From UBA7359 sp963976795 (GTDB taxonomy: Bacteria > Pseudomonadota > Gammaproteobacteria > Eutrophobiales > Eutrophobiaceae), in contig CAXBLT010000002.1 of the NCBI GenBank assembly GCA_963976795.1, positions 186,001 through 250,000 of the forward strand: a stretch of DNA of 64,000 nt, written 5' to 3'. Position 1 is the stretch's first letter, and each line of letters begins with the position of its first letter. The notes under the pieces were generated by a model that ran no database searches, was not told the origin of the DNA, and saw nothing but the letters and a program-made list of their open reading frames with translations. The position numbers and the translations under genes were made by a program. This document shows, one piece after another, positions 9,647 to 16,887 of this stretch.

Positions 9647-10774
9647 CTATAAGGCTTCACCAAATGAAAAGAATTTCTGTAAACTCAACATAACTCTGTC
9701 TAGCAGAAAACCGATAAGACCAATCGTAAAGACAGCGACCATAATTTTTCCTAGTGATTGAGAACTACCATTTTGAAACTCATCCCAGACAAACTTACCC
9801 AACCCCGGGTTTTGCGCCAGCATCTCAGCAGCAATCAAGACCATCCAGCCAACACCAAGTGACAGTCGTAATCCAGTAAATATCATTGGTAGTGAACTGG
9901 GTAGAACGATCTTGCTAATTGTTTTAAACCATCCCAATTTTAATACTCGCGAGACATTCATAAGATCTTTATCAATAGATGCTACACCTACTGCGGTATT
10001 AATTAGCGTCGGCCATAATGAGCATAAAGTGACAGTAATTGCTGAGGTTAAAAATGATTTATCAAACCAGGAATCATCCGACACTTGATAACTGGCACTC
10101 ACGACTAAAGTAACGATTGGTAACCATGCTAGCGGCGATACGGGTTTAAATATTTGAATTAAAGGGTTTAAAGCCGTGTTGACCACCGGGCTTAGTCCAC
10201 AAAAAATACCCAGAGGCACTGCAACTACAGTCGCTAAGACAAAACCAACAAATACCGTCCATAGACTTGTGATAATTTGTTGTGGATAGGTCGGTTTACC
10301 CGTGTAATTTCGTATCTTTACTACGGCATCAGGGTTCTTCTCCAGCTTCTTGGCATTCCTTACTTCCTGTCGCTGATAAAAAGCTTTTTCTTTCTCGCTT
10401 TCTTTATAGTGATCTTCTACCAGTCTCTCTGCTTCACTCCAGACTGCAGCGGGCCCTGGTATAGCACCTAAACTTGTTTGTACTTTTGCGGCAGACCAAT
10501 TCCACAGAAGCAAGAAAAACATAAATGCGATAACAGGAATCACCATTATCATCCACAACTGTTTAAATTGTTCGGCGGGACTTTCTCCAGCACATAATTT
10601 CACAAATGGTATGCCCCAGGTAAAACCAATCAATTCGAAAAGATTTATTAATCGTGTCGTAACATTAGTGATTGATAGCTTATTTTCTTCTATTAAAACT
10701 AACGAATCATCATCTGATGTTTCAGTAATTTCTTGTTCAATATCTTCGTCTTTAAGTACAACGTTTGTATCCAT
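9647..10774 (-). CDS. nrtB: Nitrate ABC transporter permease
   Basis: A 375-residue binding-protein-dependent permease of the NrtB/SsuC/TauC type. It has an N-terminal cytoplasmic stretch, one membrane segment at about residues 75-92 (VIPVIAFMFFLLLW), a long hydrophilic insert (residues 100-165, rich in Lys/Glu), then the five-segment permease core with the EAA-like loop GWFKTISKIVLPSSLPMIF that contacts the ATPase. The extended N-terminal region is longer than in cyanobacterial NrtB (about 275 residues). It is flanked by the ATPase and binding-protein genes in one operon. Confidence 0.92.
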   Translation of the reverse strand: MDTNVVLKDEDIEQEITETSDDDSLVLIEENKLSITNVTTRLINLFELIGFTWGIPFVKLCAGESPAEQFKQLWMIMVIPVIAFMFFLLLWNWSAAKVQTSLGAIPGPAAVWSEAERLVEDHYKESEKEKAFYQRQEVRNAKKLEKNPDAVVKIRNYTGKPTYPQQIITSLWTVFVGFVLATVVAVPLGIFCGLSPVVNTALNPLIQIFKPVSPLAWLPIVTLVVSASYQVSDDSWFDKSFLTSAITVTLCSLWPTLINTAVGVASIDKDLMNVSRVLKLGWFKTISKIVLPSSLPMIFTGLRLSLGVGWMVLIAAEMLAQNPGLGKFVWDEFQNGSSQSLGKIMVAVFTIGLIGFLLDRVMLSLQKFFSFGEAL

Positions 10775-10854
10775 TTTATTTTCTCAAATTCTTTTGTTTA
10801 ACTAAATCGCGCCTGCCTTAATACAGACGCTTGTATGTAACAGAGGAGGAGCTA

Positions 10855-12237
10855 TCAATTTACTGTGTCTGTCCCTTTTAAACCGATTGAAAACTTTCTC
10901 AAATATGCATTTGGTTTCTTGCCATCGTAGACAACATCATCAATAAAGTGAGTTTGTGGTGAACGATAGCCATCGGTGTCCCAAGGCATTTCTTCCTTTG
11001 CGATCTTGCCTTCAGCCAGCAGTTCTTTCGCCGCTGCTAAATAGATATCCGGGCGATATACTTTTTTAGCGACTTCTTCATACCAGCTATCGGGTTTTTC
11101 TTCGGTAATTTGTCCCCATCGACGCATTTGTGTTAAATACCAAATGGCATCACTGTAATAAGGATAAGTTGCAAAATAACGGTAAAACACATTGAAATCG
11201 GGTAATGCACGTTTATCACCCTTTTCATATTCAAATGTGCCGGTCATGCTATTGGCAATGACATCGTAATCAGCACCAACATATTCAGACTGCGATAAGA
11301 TCTTTACTGCTTCAGGCCGGTTAGCATCGTTATTATCATCTAGCCACTTTGCAGCGCGTATTAAAGCCTTCACCACAGCCTTATGTGTATTTGGGTTTTC
11401 CTCAGCCCATGTCGCACTAACACCAAATACTTTTTCAGGATTGTTTTTCCATATTTCATAATCAGTTACAACAGGAACGCCGATACCTTTAAAAACAGCC
11501 TGTTGATTCCATGGCTCACCAACACAGTAACCATAGATGGTACCCGCTTCCATCGTTGCCGGCATTTGCGGCGGGGGTGTTACAGAGAGTAAAGCATCGG
11601 CATTAATCTGACCGGTAATATCAGTTTTTGAATAATAACCAGGATGAATTCCACCTGCTGCCAACCAATAACGTAGTTCATAATTATGTGTTGATACTGG
11701 AAACACCATTCCCATGTTAAATGGTTTACCTTCCGCATTATATTTATCAACTACCGGCTTCAATGCGTCTGCTTTTATAGGATGGACAGGCTTACCATCT
11801 GCTCCCATTGGGATATTGTTTTTCATCTGCTCCCATATATCATTGGATACAGTAATGCCGTTACCATTGAGATCCATACTAAACGAAGTAATGATATCTG
11901 CCTTAGTCCCAAACCCAATCGTTGCACCTAAAGGTTGCCCAGCTAACATATGCGCACCATCAAGCGCACCATCAATGACACGATCTAATAATACTTTCCA
12001 GTTAGCCTGTGGTTCTAACGTCACATATAGACCTTCATCTTCAAAATAGCCTTTTTCATAAGCTATTGCCAAAGGTGCCATATCAGTCAGTTTAATGAAG
12101 CCAAACTTCAGTTCTTCTTTTTCCAATTCCTCTGCGACCACCATTGTATTGAAACCAAATACCGAGAAGGTGACGAGCATAAGTAGCTTGGTAACTTTTT
12201 TAATTCGACTGATCGTGAAAAAAGTAAATTCATTCAT
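10855..12237 (-). CDS. nrtA: Nitrate ABC transporter substrate-binding protein
   Basis: A 460-residue periplasmic binding protein of the NrtA/CmpA family. A signal peptide ends near residue 35 (LLMLVTFSVFGFNTMVVA, then EELEKEE). Family segments include LKFGFIKLTDMAPLAIAYEK, DGAHMLAGQPLG, SMDLNGNGITVS and YGYCVGEPWN. It should capture nitrate (and perhaps nitrite) for NrtB and the fused ATPase. It is the first gene of the operon, and its leader carries a -24/-12 promoter, an ANTAR-type hairpin and an intrinsic terminator, so its expression probably depends on nitrogen limitation and nitrate. Confidence 0.95.
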   Translation of the reverse strand: MNEFTFFTISRIKKVTKLLMLVTFSVFGFNTMVVAEELEKEELKFGFIKLTDMAPLAIAYEKGYFEDEGLYVTLEPQANWKVLLDRVIDGALDGAHMLAGQPLGATIGFGTKADIITSFSMDLNGNGITVSNDIWEQMKNNIPMGADGKPVHPIKADALKPVVDKYNAEGKPFNMGMVFPVSTHNYELRYWLAAGGIHPGYYSKTDITGQINADALLSVTPPPQMPATMEAGTIYGYCVGEPWNQQAVFKGIGVPVVTDYEIWKNNPEKVFGVSATWAEENPNTHKAVVKALIRAAKWLDDNNDANRPEAVKILSQSEYVGADYDVIANSMTGTFEYEKGDKRALPDFNVFYRYFATYPYYSDAIWYLTQMRRWGQITEEKPDSWYEEVAKKVYRPDIYLAAAKELLAEGKIAKEEMPWDTDGYRSPQTHFIDDVVYDGKKPNAYLRKFSIGLKGTDTVN

Positions 12238-12276
12238 AACACCGTGTTACTCCATTTATATTTAAATAATGCGTTC

Positions 12277-12331
12277 AAAAAAAAACGCCTACAACGCAAC
12301 CCTTTAATAGAGTGAGTGTGTAGACGCCTTT
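12277..12331 (-). terminator. Intrinsic terminator in the nrtA leader (attenuator)
   Basis: On the minus strand AAAGGCGTCTACA (12331-12319) pairs with TGTAGGCGTTTTT (12293 downward) with a 25-base loop, and the 3' arm runs into nine consecutive T (12285-12277). The hairpin lies about 40 bases ahead of the nrtA start and downstream of the predicted sigma-54 start site, so transcripts would stop before nrtA unless antiterminated. The adjacent nasT product belongs to the family that performs such antitermination. Confidence 0.8.
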
Positions 12332-12367
12332 GTCTATATCTAACAACAACAAGTTGCTGTTTGTTAT

Positions 12368-12398
12368 GTATAGCGAGTCGTCATTAACCGCACTATAC
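12368..12398 (-). promoter_or_regulatory. ANTAR-type hexaloop hairpin in the nrtA leader
   Basis: The leader RNA folds GUAUAGUG against CGCUAUAC (eight pairs), with an inner GUU/GAC stem closing the hexaloop AAUGAC (12385-12380). ANTAR proteins such as NasR, EutV and NasT bind hexaloops with A at position 1 and G at position 4, which this loop has. Such elements usually come as two hairpins. The next hairpin downstream (around 12340-12366, a CAA/UUG repeat stem) has no clear A1/G4 hexaloop, so the second half is uncertain. Confidence 0.6.
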
Positions 12399-12426
12399 GT
12401 TTGTTTTCATCTAATGATTATTGCAT

Positions 12427-12442
12427 TGCAAAATACTTGCCA
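12427..12442 (-). promoter_or_regulatory. Sigma-54 (-24/-12) promoter of nrtA
   Basis: Minus-strand TGGCAAGTATTTTGCA has GG and GC ten bases apart and matches the consensus TGGCAC-N5-TTGCW at nearly every position. The start site would be near 12415, leaving a leader of about 180 bases ahead of nrtA that holds the ANTAR hairpin and the terminator. Sigma-54 control with an NtrC-type activator is usual for assimilatory nitrate operons. Confidence 0.75.
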
Positions 12443-12513
12443 TACTATTTAATATTTTTTTATCTAGTTTATGAGTAACTTAGTTTGTTTTTGATCACAG
12501 TAATTGATTTTTT

Positions 12514-12562
12514 TGCACCAAAACAGAATCAAGCTAGTATTACCTTGCACAGTTTTAGTGCG
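12514..12562 (-). promoter_or_regulatory. NtrC-like enhancer sites upstream of nrtA
   Basis: TGCACAGTTTTAGTGCG (12546-12562) has GCAC and GTGC seven bases apart, as in the NtrC consensus. A second, half-conserved copy (TGCACCAAAACA at 12514-12525) has only a good left arm. They sit about 100 and 140 bases upstream of the predicted start site, the usual distance for a looped enhancer, and just beyond the nasS stop codon. Confidence 0.6.
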
Positions 12563-12567
12563 ATAAC

Positions 12568-13869
12568 TTATTGATTCGTTTTGTTCAACTGCTCTACTTC
12601 TATCGGGATATGATTAACATCAAAACTAAATGTATATTCAACTAATTTATTCGGGTCAAAAACTTTTCCATCGATAAACTTATCCGCACCTAACTCAATC
12701 TCTTGTTCATCATCCGAGATAAACCAGGCTGCTTCATGTTCACCTTCCGTTTTGTAATCAATTGTTGGGCATAATATATTTAATTGCCTCGCTGCCTGCC
12801 GGTAGATATCTGGGCGATATATCGACTCAACCGTTTTTTTAATATCAATAGCCACCTTAAGTTGTCCCCATCGATACATCTGGGAGATTATCCAGCTCGC
12901 GTGTGAGCGCCATGGAAAATTGGCCTGATAGCGATGAAAAACATTAAAGTCAGGTATCGCGACTGCATCACCATTCAACCTATATTCGAATGTCCCATCG
13001 ATAGATTTGCGGACAATCTCTTCTGAAATACCAATATATTTTTCATTAGCCAGAATTTCGACAACTTTTTTTCTGTTGTTAATGTTATCAATCCATATTG
13101 CTGATTCCATTAATGCCATTAATAAGCACAGATGTGTATTCGGATATCTTTCCGCCCACTCAAGCATGACGCCCAGTACTTTTTCAGGTGAATTATTCCA
13201 AACCTCATAACCGGTAATTAATATCTTCCCGACTTCTTTATAAACCGCATTACTATTCCAGGGTTCTCCTACACAAAAACCATCGATCCGCCCTTCCTCA
13301 AGATTACTTACCATATATTGTGGCGGAATCACCATTAAGCGCACATCTTGTTCAGGATCAATACCGGCAGAGGCCATCCAATAACGTAATTCATAGTTAT
13401 GATTTGAAAATGGATATACCGTAGCGAACGTTAACATCGGTTTACCCGCTAATTTGTCCAGTTCGATCAGTTGTTTTAACGCTTTTGCAGTGTTCTCTGG
13501 ATTAGACGTTATGCTTTTATCAATCTCGTATAGGCGCTCATAAAGTTCATTAGAGACAGTGATCGCGTTGCCATTCAGATCCATGCTAAATGCAGTTAGC
13601 ATAGGTTTTCCGGTAAAACTCAAACCGAGCGTTCTTACAATGGGCATGCCGGCCAACATCTGTGCAGCATCTAGTGCTCCGACACTCACTTTGTCACGAA
13701 TATTCGCCCATGATGCTTCTTTTGAAAGGCTAACACTGAGTCCATGCTTTTCAAAAAAACCCATTTCTTTGGCAACTGCAAGTACACAGCAATCGGTTAA
13801 CGGTATAAATCCAATCTTCAATTCAGATTTTTCCGGAATTATTTGATCATTATTTTGTAATTTAGTCAT
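12568..13869 (-). CDS. nasS: Nitrate sensor protein NasS (cytoplasmic NrtA homologue)
   Basis: A 433-residue NrtA/CmpA-type binding protein (KIGFIPLTDCCVLAVAKE; AFSMDLNGNAITVS; DGFCVGEPWN) without any signal peptide: the chain starts with polar MTKLQNNDQIIPEKS. In the NasS-NasT systems of Azotobacter, Pseudomonas and Paracoccus, the cytoplasmic NasS holds NasT inactive until nitrate or nitrite binds. It follows nasT by 15 bases on the same strand and precedes the nrt operon. The lack of a leader peptide and the nasT partner separate it from a second transport protein. Confidence 0.9.
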   Translation of the reverse strand: MTKLQNNDQIIPEKSELKIGFIPLTDCCVLAVAKEMGFFEKHGLSVSLSKEASWANIRDKVSVGALDAAQMLAGMPIVRTLGLSFTGKPMLTAFSMDLNGNAITVSNELYERLYEIDKSITSNPENTAKALKQLIELDKLAGKPMLTFATVYPFSNHNYELRYWMASAGIDPEQDVRLMVIPPQYMVSNLEEGRIDGFCVGEPWNSNAVYKEVGKILITGYEVWNNSPEKVLGVMLEWAERYPNTHLCLLMALMESAIWIDNINNRKKVVEILANEKYIGISEEIVRKSIDGTFEYRLNGDAVAIPDFNVFHRYQANFPWRSHASWIISQMYRWGQLKVAIDIKKTVESIYRPDIYRQAARQLNILCPTIDYKTEGEHEAAWFISDDEQEIELGADKFIDGKVFDPNKLVEYTFSFDVNHIPIEVEQLNKTNQ

Positions 13870-13884
13870 CTTTTATAACCCGTA

Positions 13885-14478
13885 CTATTTCAAGAGTTCT
13901 GCAGCCGCGATGATGCTTCGCGCCAATTCAACCAGTTTCATATTTCTGCTCATAGCAATCTTCTGCATAGCCTTATAAGCACTCTCTTCATCATAATCAG
14001 ATTGTTTCATAACAATCCCCTTTGCCCGCTCGATCAGTTTTCTTTCTTCGAGAGTATTTTTAGTCTTATCCAGCTCATCTTTGATGGTTTGAAATTCATT
14101 AAAGCGTGCGATAGCAGTTTCCATAATCGGAACCACTCTATTCGGTTGCAGGCCATCAACGATATAAGCAGTCACACCTGCTTTAACCGCTTTTTTAATA
14201 GTTTGACTATCATCGTCATTAGTAAACATAACAATGGGTCGCGGGCGATCATCTCTGATGCTTTGCATTTGTTCTAACGTGTCACGATCTGGAGAATCCA
14301 TGTCAACAATTATGATATCAGGTAGAAAACGGCTCACCATTTTGCTCAGATCATCACCAGCTGAAGCTCGCGCCACGATTCGATGTCCCAGGTTAGTTAA
14401 CAATTTTTCCATAGCCATAGAACGCTCCGGCAACTCATCGATAAGCATAATGTCTAATTGTGTGTTTTCTTTGTTCAT
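13885..14478 (-). CDS. nasT: Two-component response regulator-like antiterminator NasT
   Basis: A 197-residue protein: receiver-like domain (residues 8-125, with DMDSP at the phosphorylation position) and a C-terminal ANTAR RNA-binding domain (LIERAKGIVMKQSDYDEESA, then a helical tail). ANTAR proteins bind paired hexaloop hairpins in leader RNAs and release transcription from terminators. With NasS it should switch on the nrt-nir-nas operon when nitrate is present; candidate target hairpins are visible ahead of nrtA and ahead of the porin gene. It is the first gene of a nasTS operon. Confidence 0.93.
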   Translation of the reverse strand: MNKENTQLDIMLIDELPERSMAMEKLLTNLGHRIVARASAGDDLSKMVSRFLPDIIIVDMDSPDRDTLEQMQSIRDDRPRPIVMFTNDDDSQTIKKAVKAGVTAYIVDGLQPNRVVPIMETAIARFNEFQTIKDELDKTKNTLEERKLIERAKGIVMKQSDYDEESAYKAMQKIAMSRNMKLVELARSIIAAAELLK

Positions 14479-14526
14479 AAACTAATCTGGTATTTCATTA
14501 TTTATTTTTATCTGATTTCATTTACA

Positions 14527-14567
14527 CAAAAATAAAACTCCCCTCCTTAATTAAAAGAAGAGGAGTA
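14527..14567 (-). terminator. Intrinsic terminator downstream of the porin gene
   Basis: On the minus strand ACTCCTCTT pairs with AAGGAGGGGAGT (about nine pairs with G-U), followed by TTTTATTTTT. It lies 28 bases past the porin stop and ahead of nasT, so it separates the porin transcript from nasTS. Confidence 0.7.
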
Positions 14568-14594
14568 GCTTAAATATAATATAGAGGGATATAT

Positions 14595-15872
14595 TTAATA
14601 TTTAAATCCAAAGTAAAGCCAAAACTTAGACAAGTCAGTCGCCTTGGTATTACCAATATCTGATGATGCATCGTACGCTGCATACTTAATACCTACCGTA
14701 TATTTTTTTGCAAACTGCTTGGTAAACCAAACATCAATTTCATCACCATAGTCAAAACTGCCTGTCTCTGCCTCTAACATGTGATAAGAAACAATTAGCT
14801 TGGTATCATATTTACCTGTTGCCACCATAGTGAAATAAGTGTCTTCAATACCTGCGGCAGGTGTTAATAAAAAGTTATCTGCCCACCCCTGATAAGCATG
14901 CCCGGTTGCAAGCGGTGTGCGAAAAACGCTGCCTTGCGTACCATTGTCACTCTCTAATACTTCATACGACATTTTTGCAAGAATAGATGTCACAAAACTA
15001 TCGAGTTTTATTTTAAAGCCGCCTTCAGCGAGATAATAATTTGCATCATAATCGTTCGGGTTCGAACCGGTATCTTCCTGAGAGGCAAATTCACCAGTAT
15101 AGATAAATTTCGTATTGTCATTAAAAACCGGGATCGCGCCATTTGCCCGAAAGCCATAAGTCGTATTGGCATTAGCAAGGTCAGCCGTGCTGGTAAAATC
15201 CAGGTCATAATAATACGCTTCCAGTTTTGCATACTTAAAACCATTGTATTTAGCATTGAAAATAGGCGCTTCCATATCCCTGTCAGTGGTGAAGATTGTA
15301 TTATTGTTCCAGATATAACCCGCCATTAATTCCGTATCTTTAAAATAGCTACTGGTAATTGTTACCGCGTCCTGTGTTTGCCAATTCTGTCGCCACAGCA
15401 CCGTACCTAAATAACGATGAAAAGGTGCTTTACGCGGCGTCAGTATTTGTCGGCCAATTTTAATGACCGTACTTTCAAACGGTTTAAGTCCAAGGTACGC
15501 CTGATTAATTTCAGTACTGTCTGGATCAGCAATTACTGGCAATGTTCCCCTGCCATTTTGAGTATCGTTGTACTGCGAGGTACTGGTTAATGGTGTTGTA
15601 TTTTCAAATTGCAGATAACCAAAGGTCTTATAAAAATCAGCCGTTTTATAACCCAACGTTGTTCTCGCTGTTAAGGCGCTCGCCTTATCATCTGTCAAAG
15701 TAACCCTATCGTCATTTACGTGTTCGAAACGCATACGAAAACTAAAATCTACTTTACCGCCAGTTAATGCATCCATAAATGCATCTTCTGCATTTGAACT
15801 TATCGAAGTTGTCATCAGACCAACAAAAATAGCATTTACTAGCAAAGCCCCAACATACTTATCGTAATTCAC
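14595..15872 (-). CDS. Outer-membrane porin of the alginate-export family
   Basis: A 425-residue beta-barrel protein: signal peptide to about residue 28 (VGLMTTSISSNAEDA), then alternating aromatic/polar strands (VDFSFRMRFEHVNDDR; EINQAYLGLKPFESTVIKIG; RKAPFHRYLGTVLWRQNWQ) and a C-terminal aromatic ending (FWLYFGFKY) as recognised by BamA. The pattern fits the alginate_exp porin family, which includes porins next to nitrate genes; the substrate is probably an anion such as nitrate, by context only. Start is GTG behind AAAGGGAG. Its upstream region has a -24/-12 promoter, an NtrC-like site and two ANTAR-type hexaloops, which ties it to the NasST regulon. Confidence 0.8.
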   Translation of the reverse strand: MNYDKYVGALLVNAIFVGLMTTSISSNAEDAFMDALTGGKVDFSFRMRFEHVNDDRVTLTDDKASALTARTTLGYKTADFYKTFGYLQFENTTPLTSTSQYNDTQNGRGTLPVIADPDSTEINQAYLGLKPFESTVIKIGRQILTPRKAPFHRYLGTVLWRQNWQTQDAVTITSSYFKDTELMAGYIWNNNTIFTTDRDMEAPIFNAKYNGFKYAKLEAYYYDLDFTSTADLANANTTYGFRANGAIPVFNDNTKFIYTGEFASQEDTGSNPNDYDANYYLAEGGFKIKLDSFVTSILAKMSYEVLESDNGTQGSVFRTPLATGHAYQGWADNFLLTPAAGIEDTYFTMVATGKYDTKLIVSYHMLEAETGSFDYGDEIDVWFTKQFAKKYTVGIKYAAYDASSDIGNTKATDLSKFWLYFGFKY

Positions 15873-15903
15873 AATTAATTTCTCCCTTTAGGAAATAATT
15901 AGT

Positions 15904-15927
15904 AATGTTTTCTGATCGAAAAACATT
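15904..15927 (-). promoter_or_regulatory. Hairpin just upstream of the porin start
   Basis: AATGTTTT pairs with AAAACATT around an eight-base loop, ending 31 bases before the GTG start. It lies where an attenuating terminator would sit downstream of the ANTAR hexaloops, but it is AT-only and is followed by ACTAATTATTT instead of a clear T run, so terminator function is doubtful. Confidence 0.35.
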
Positions 15928-15942
15928 TCTGTTTTAATTTGT

Positions 15943-15990
15943 GACTACGTCTTTGTAATCTGGATATAGCTAACCGCCAATGGTTGACCA
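15943..15990 (-). promoter_or_regulatory. Dual-hexaloop ANTAR (NasT) target in the porin leader
   Basis: Two adjacent hairpins are readable on the minus-strand RNA. P1: AACC/GGUU stem closing hexaloop AUUGGC (15981-15976), extended by a lower stem after one mismatch. P2: GAUUAC/GUAGUC, six pairs, closing hexaloop AAAGAC (15954-15949). Both loops have A at position 1 and G at position 4, the determinant for ANTAR proteins, and the hairpins are separated by a short linker. The start site predicted from the -24/-12 element (about 16015) places both in the 5' leader. Confidence 0.65.
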
Positions 15991-16026
15991 ATTTGCTGCA
16001 ATTTTCATCAGCATTATGTGCAGCGC

Positions 16027-16042
16027 AGCAAAATATAGGCCA
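16027..16042 (-). promoter_or_regulatory. Sigma-54 (-24/-12) promoter of the porin gene
   Basis: Minus-strand TGGCCTATATTTTGCT has GG and GC ten bases apart and the TTTGC[AT] -12 element. Predicted start site near 16015, about 140 bases before the GTG start, leaving room for the two ANTAR hairpins. Confidence 0.65.
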
Positions 16043-16105
16043 ATATATTATCTTATTGAAAGTATTGGTGTTTTTATCGAGAATATAAGTTGCAACAATA
16101 ATTAG

Positions 16106-16122
16106 CGCACTAAGTTAGTTCA
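16106..16122 (-). promoter_or_regulatory. NtrC-like site upstream of the porin promoter
   Basis: CGCACTAAGTTAGTTCA is a near-palindrome matching the NtrC consensus GCAC-N7-GTGC except for one base in the right arm. It lies about 70 bases upstream of the -24 element. No second copy is obvious. Confidence 0.5.
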
Positions 16123-16376
16123 TAAAAAGATATCTATGCTCAATAACAGTTCTTATTTACTTAAATAAAAAATATTAGCTAAACATGGTTGGATGCGCGA
16201 ATGTATTTATTAAAACCTACCCCCTTTCCTCTTAACTCAGTGACTTATCTATTTTCGCCGACGGCATAGAATAAGACAACGACATCACAGAACTTGTCTG
16301 CTCGTTATCACTCTAAAAATCAACTATAGTGTAGTTAGTAGGCTGTATTTCGATACCGAACATGGAGAGAGAAATA

Positions 16377-16880
16377 ATGAACACAAAGAGAATATTAGTC
16401 CTGCCAGTCCTGTTGATAACCATGACTTTACTGGGCGCTTGTGAACAACAGGACAAAACCAGCCAAACTAATCCAGCCAGAATCTCCTACGATGCTAATG
16501 TTCATGACAAGGCTTTTGGAAAATACATAATTCATATCAATGCCATAACCACAGATCAACTCCCAACTGAAGTTGCCCGTGGATACAAGATATCCCGTAG
16601 TAAAAACAGAGCGATGCTAAATGTCTCCGTACGTGAAAAACAAGGAGAAGCAGAACAACCCGTTACCGCTTTAGTTAGCGTCATTGCTAAAAATCTGAGT
16701 AGCCAATTGAAGAGTGTTACATTAAATGAAATAACAGAGACTGACCCCATTGCCATTTATTATATTGGTGAACTTCCTGTGAGTGATAAAGAAACCATCG
16801 TTTTTGACATCGATGTAACCCCGGCAGGCACAGCCAAACCTATACTCGTGTCTTACAGACAACAATTCTTTACCGAATGA
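16377..16880 (+). CDS. DUF4426 family lipoprotein
   Basis: A 167-residue secreted protein. The signal ends in a lipobox (MTLLGAC, Cys at about residue 22), so it should be a lipoprotein. The body matches DUF4426: a DKAFGKYIIHINAITTD start, then GYKISRSKNRAMLNVSV and an Ig-like beta-rich C-terminus. Function is unknown. The ATG at 16377 is preferred over the one at 16362 because GGAGAGA sits at ribosome-binding distance and the signal then begins MNTKR. It converges with rnfC, the stops being 7 bases apart. Confidence 0.75.
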   Translation: MNTKRILVLPVLLITMTLLGACEQQDKTSQTNPARISYDANVHDKAFGKYIIHINAITTDQLPTEVARGYKISRSKNRAMLNVSVREKQGEAEQPVTALVSVIAKNLSSQLKSVTLNEITETDPIAIYYIGELPVSDKETIVFDIDVTPAGTAKPILVSYRQQFFTE

Positions 16881-16887
16881 TTAATCG

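Noticed and set aside
12335..12366. Second ANTAR hexaloop in the nrtA leader
   Set aside because: A CAA/UUG repeat hairpin is present but no six-base loop with A1 and G4 could be placed convincingly.
12491..12510. FNR-like TTGATCACAGTAATTGA upstream of nrtA
   Set aside because: The right half does not match ATCAA with four-base spacing.
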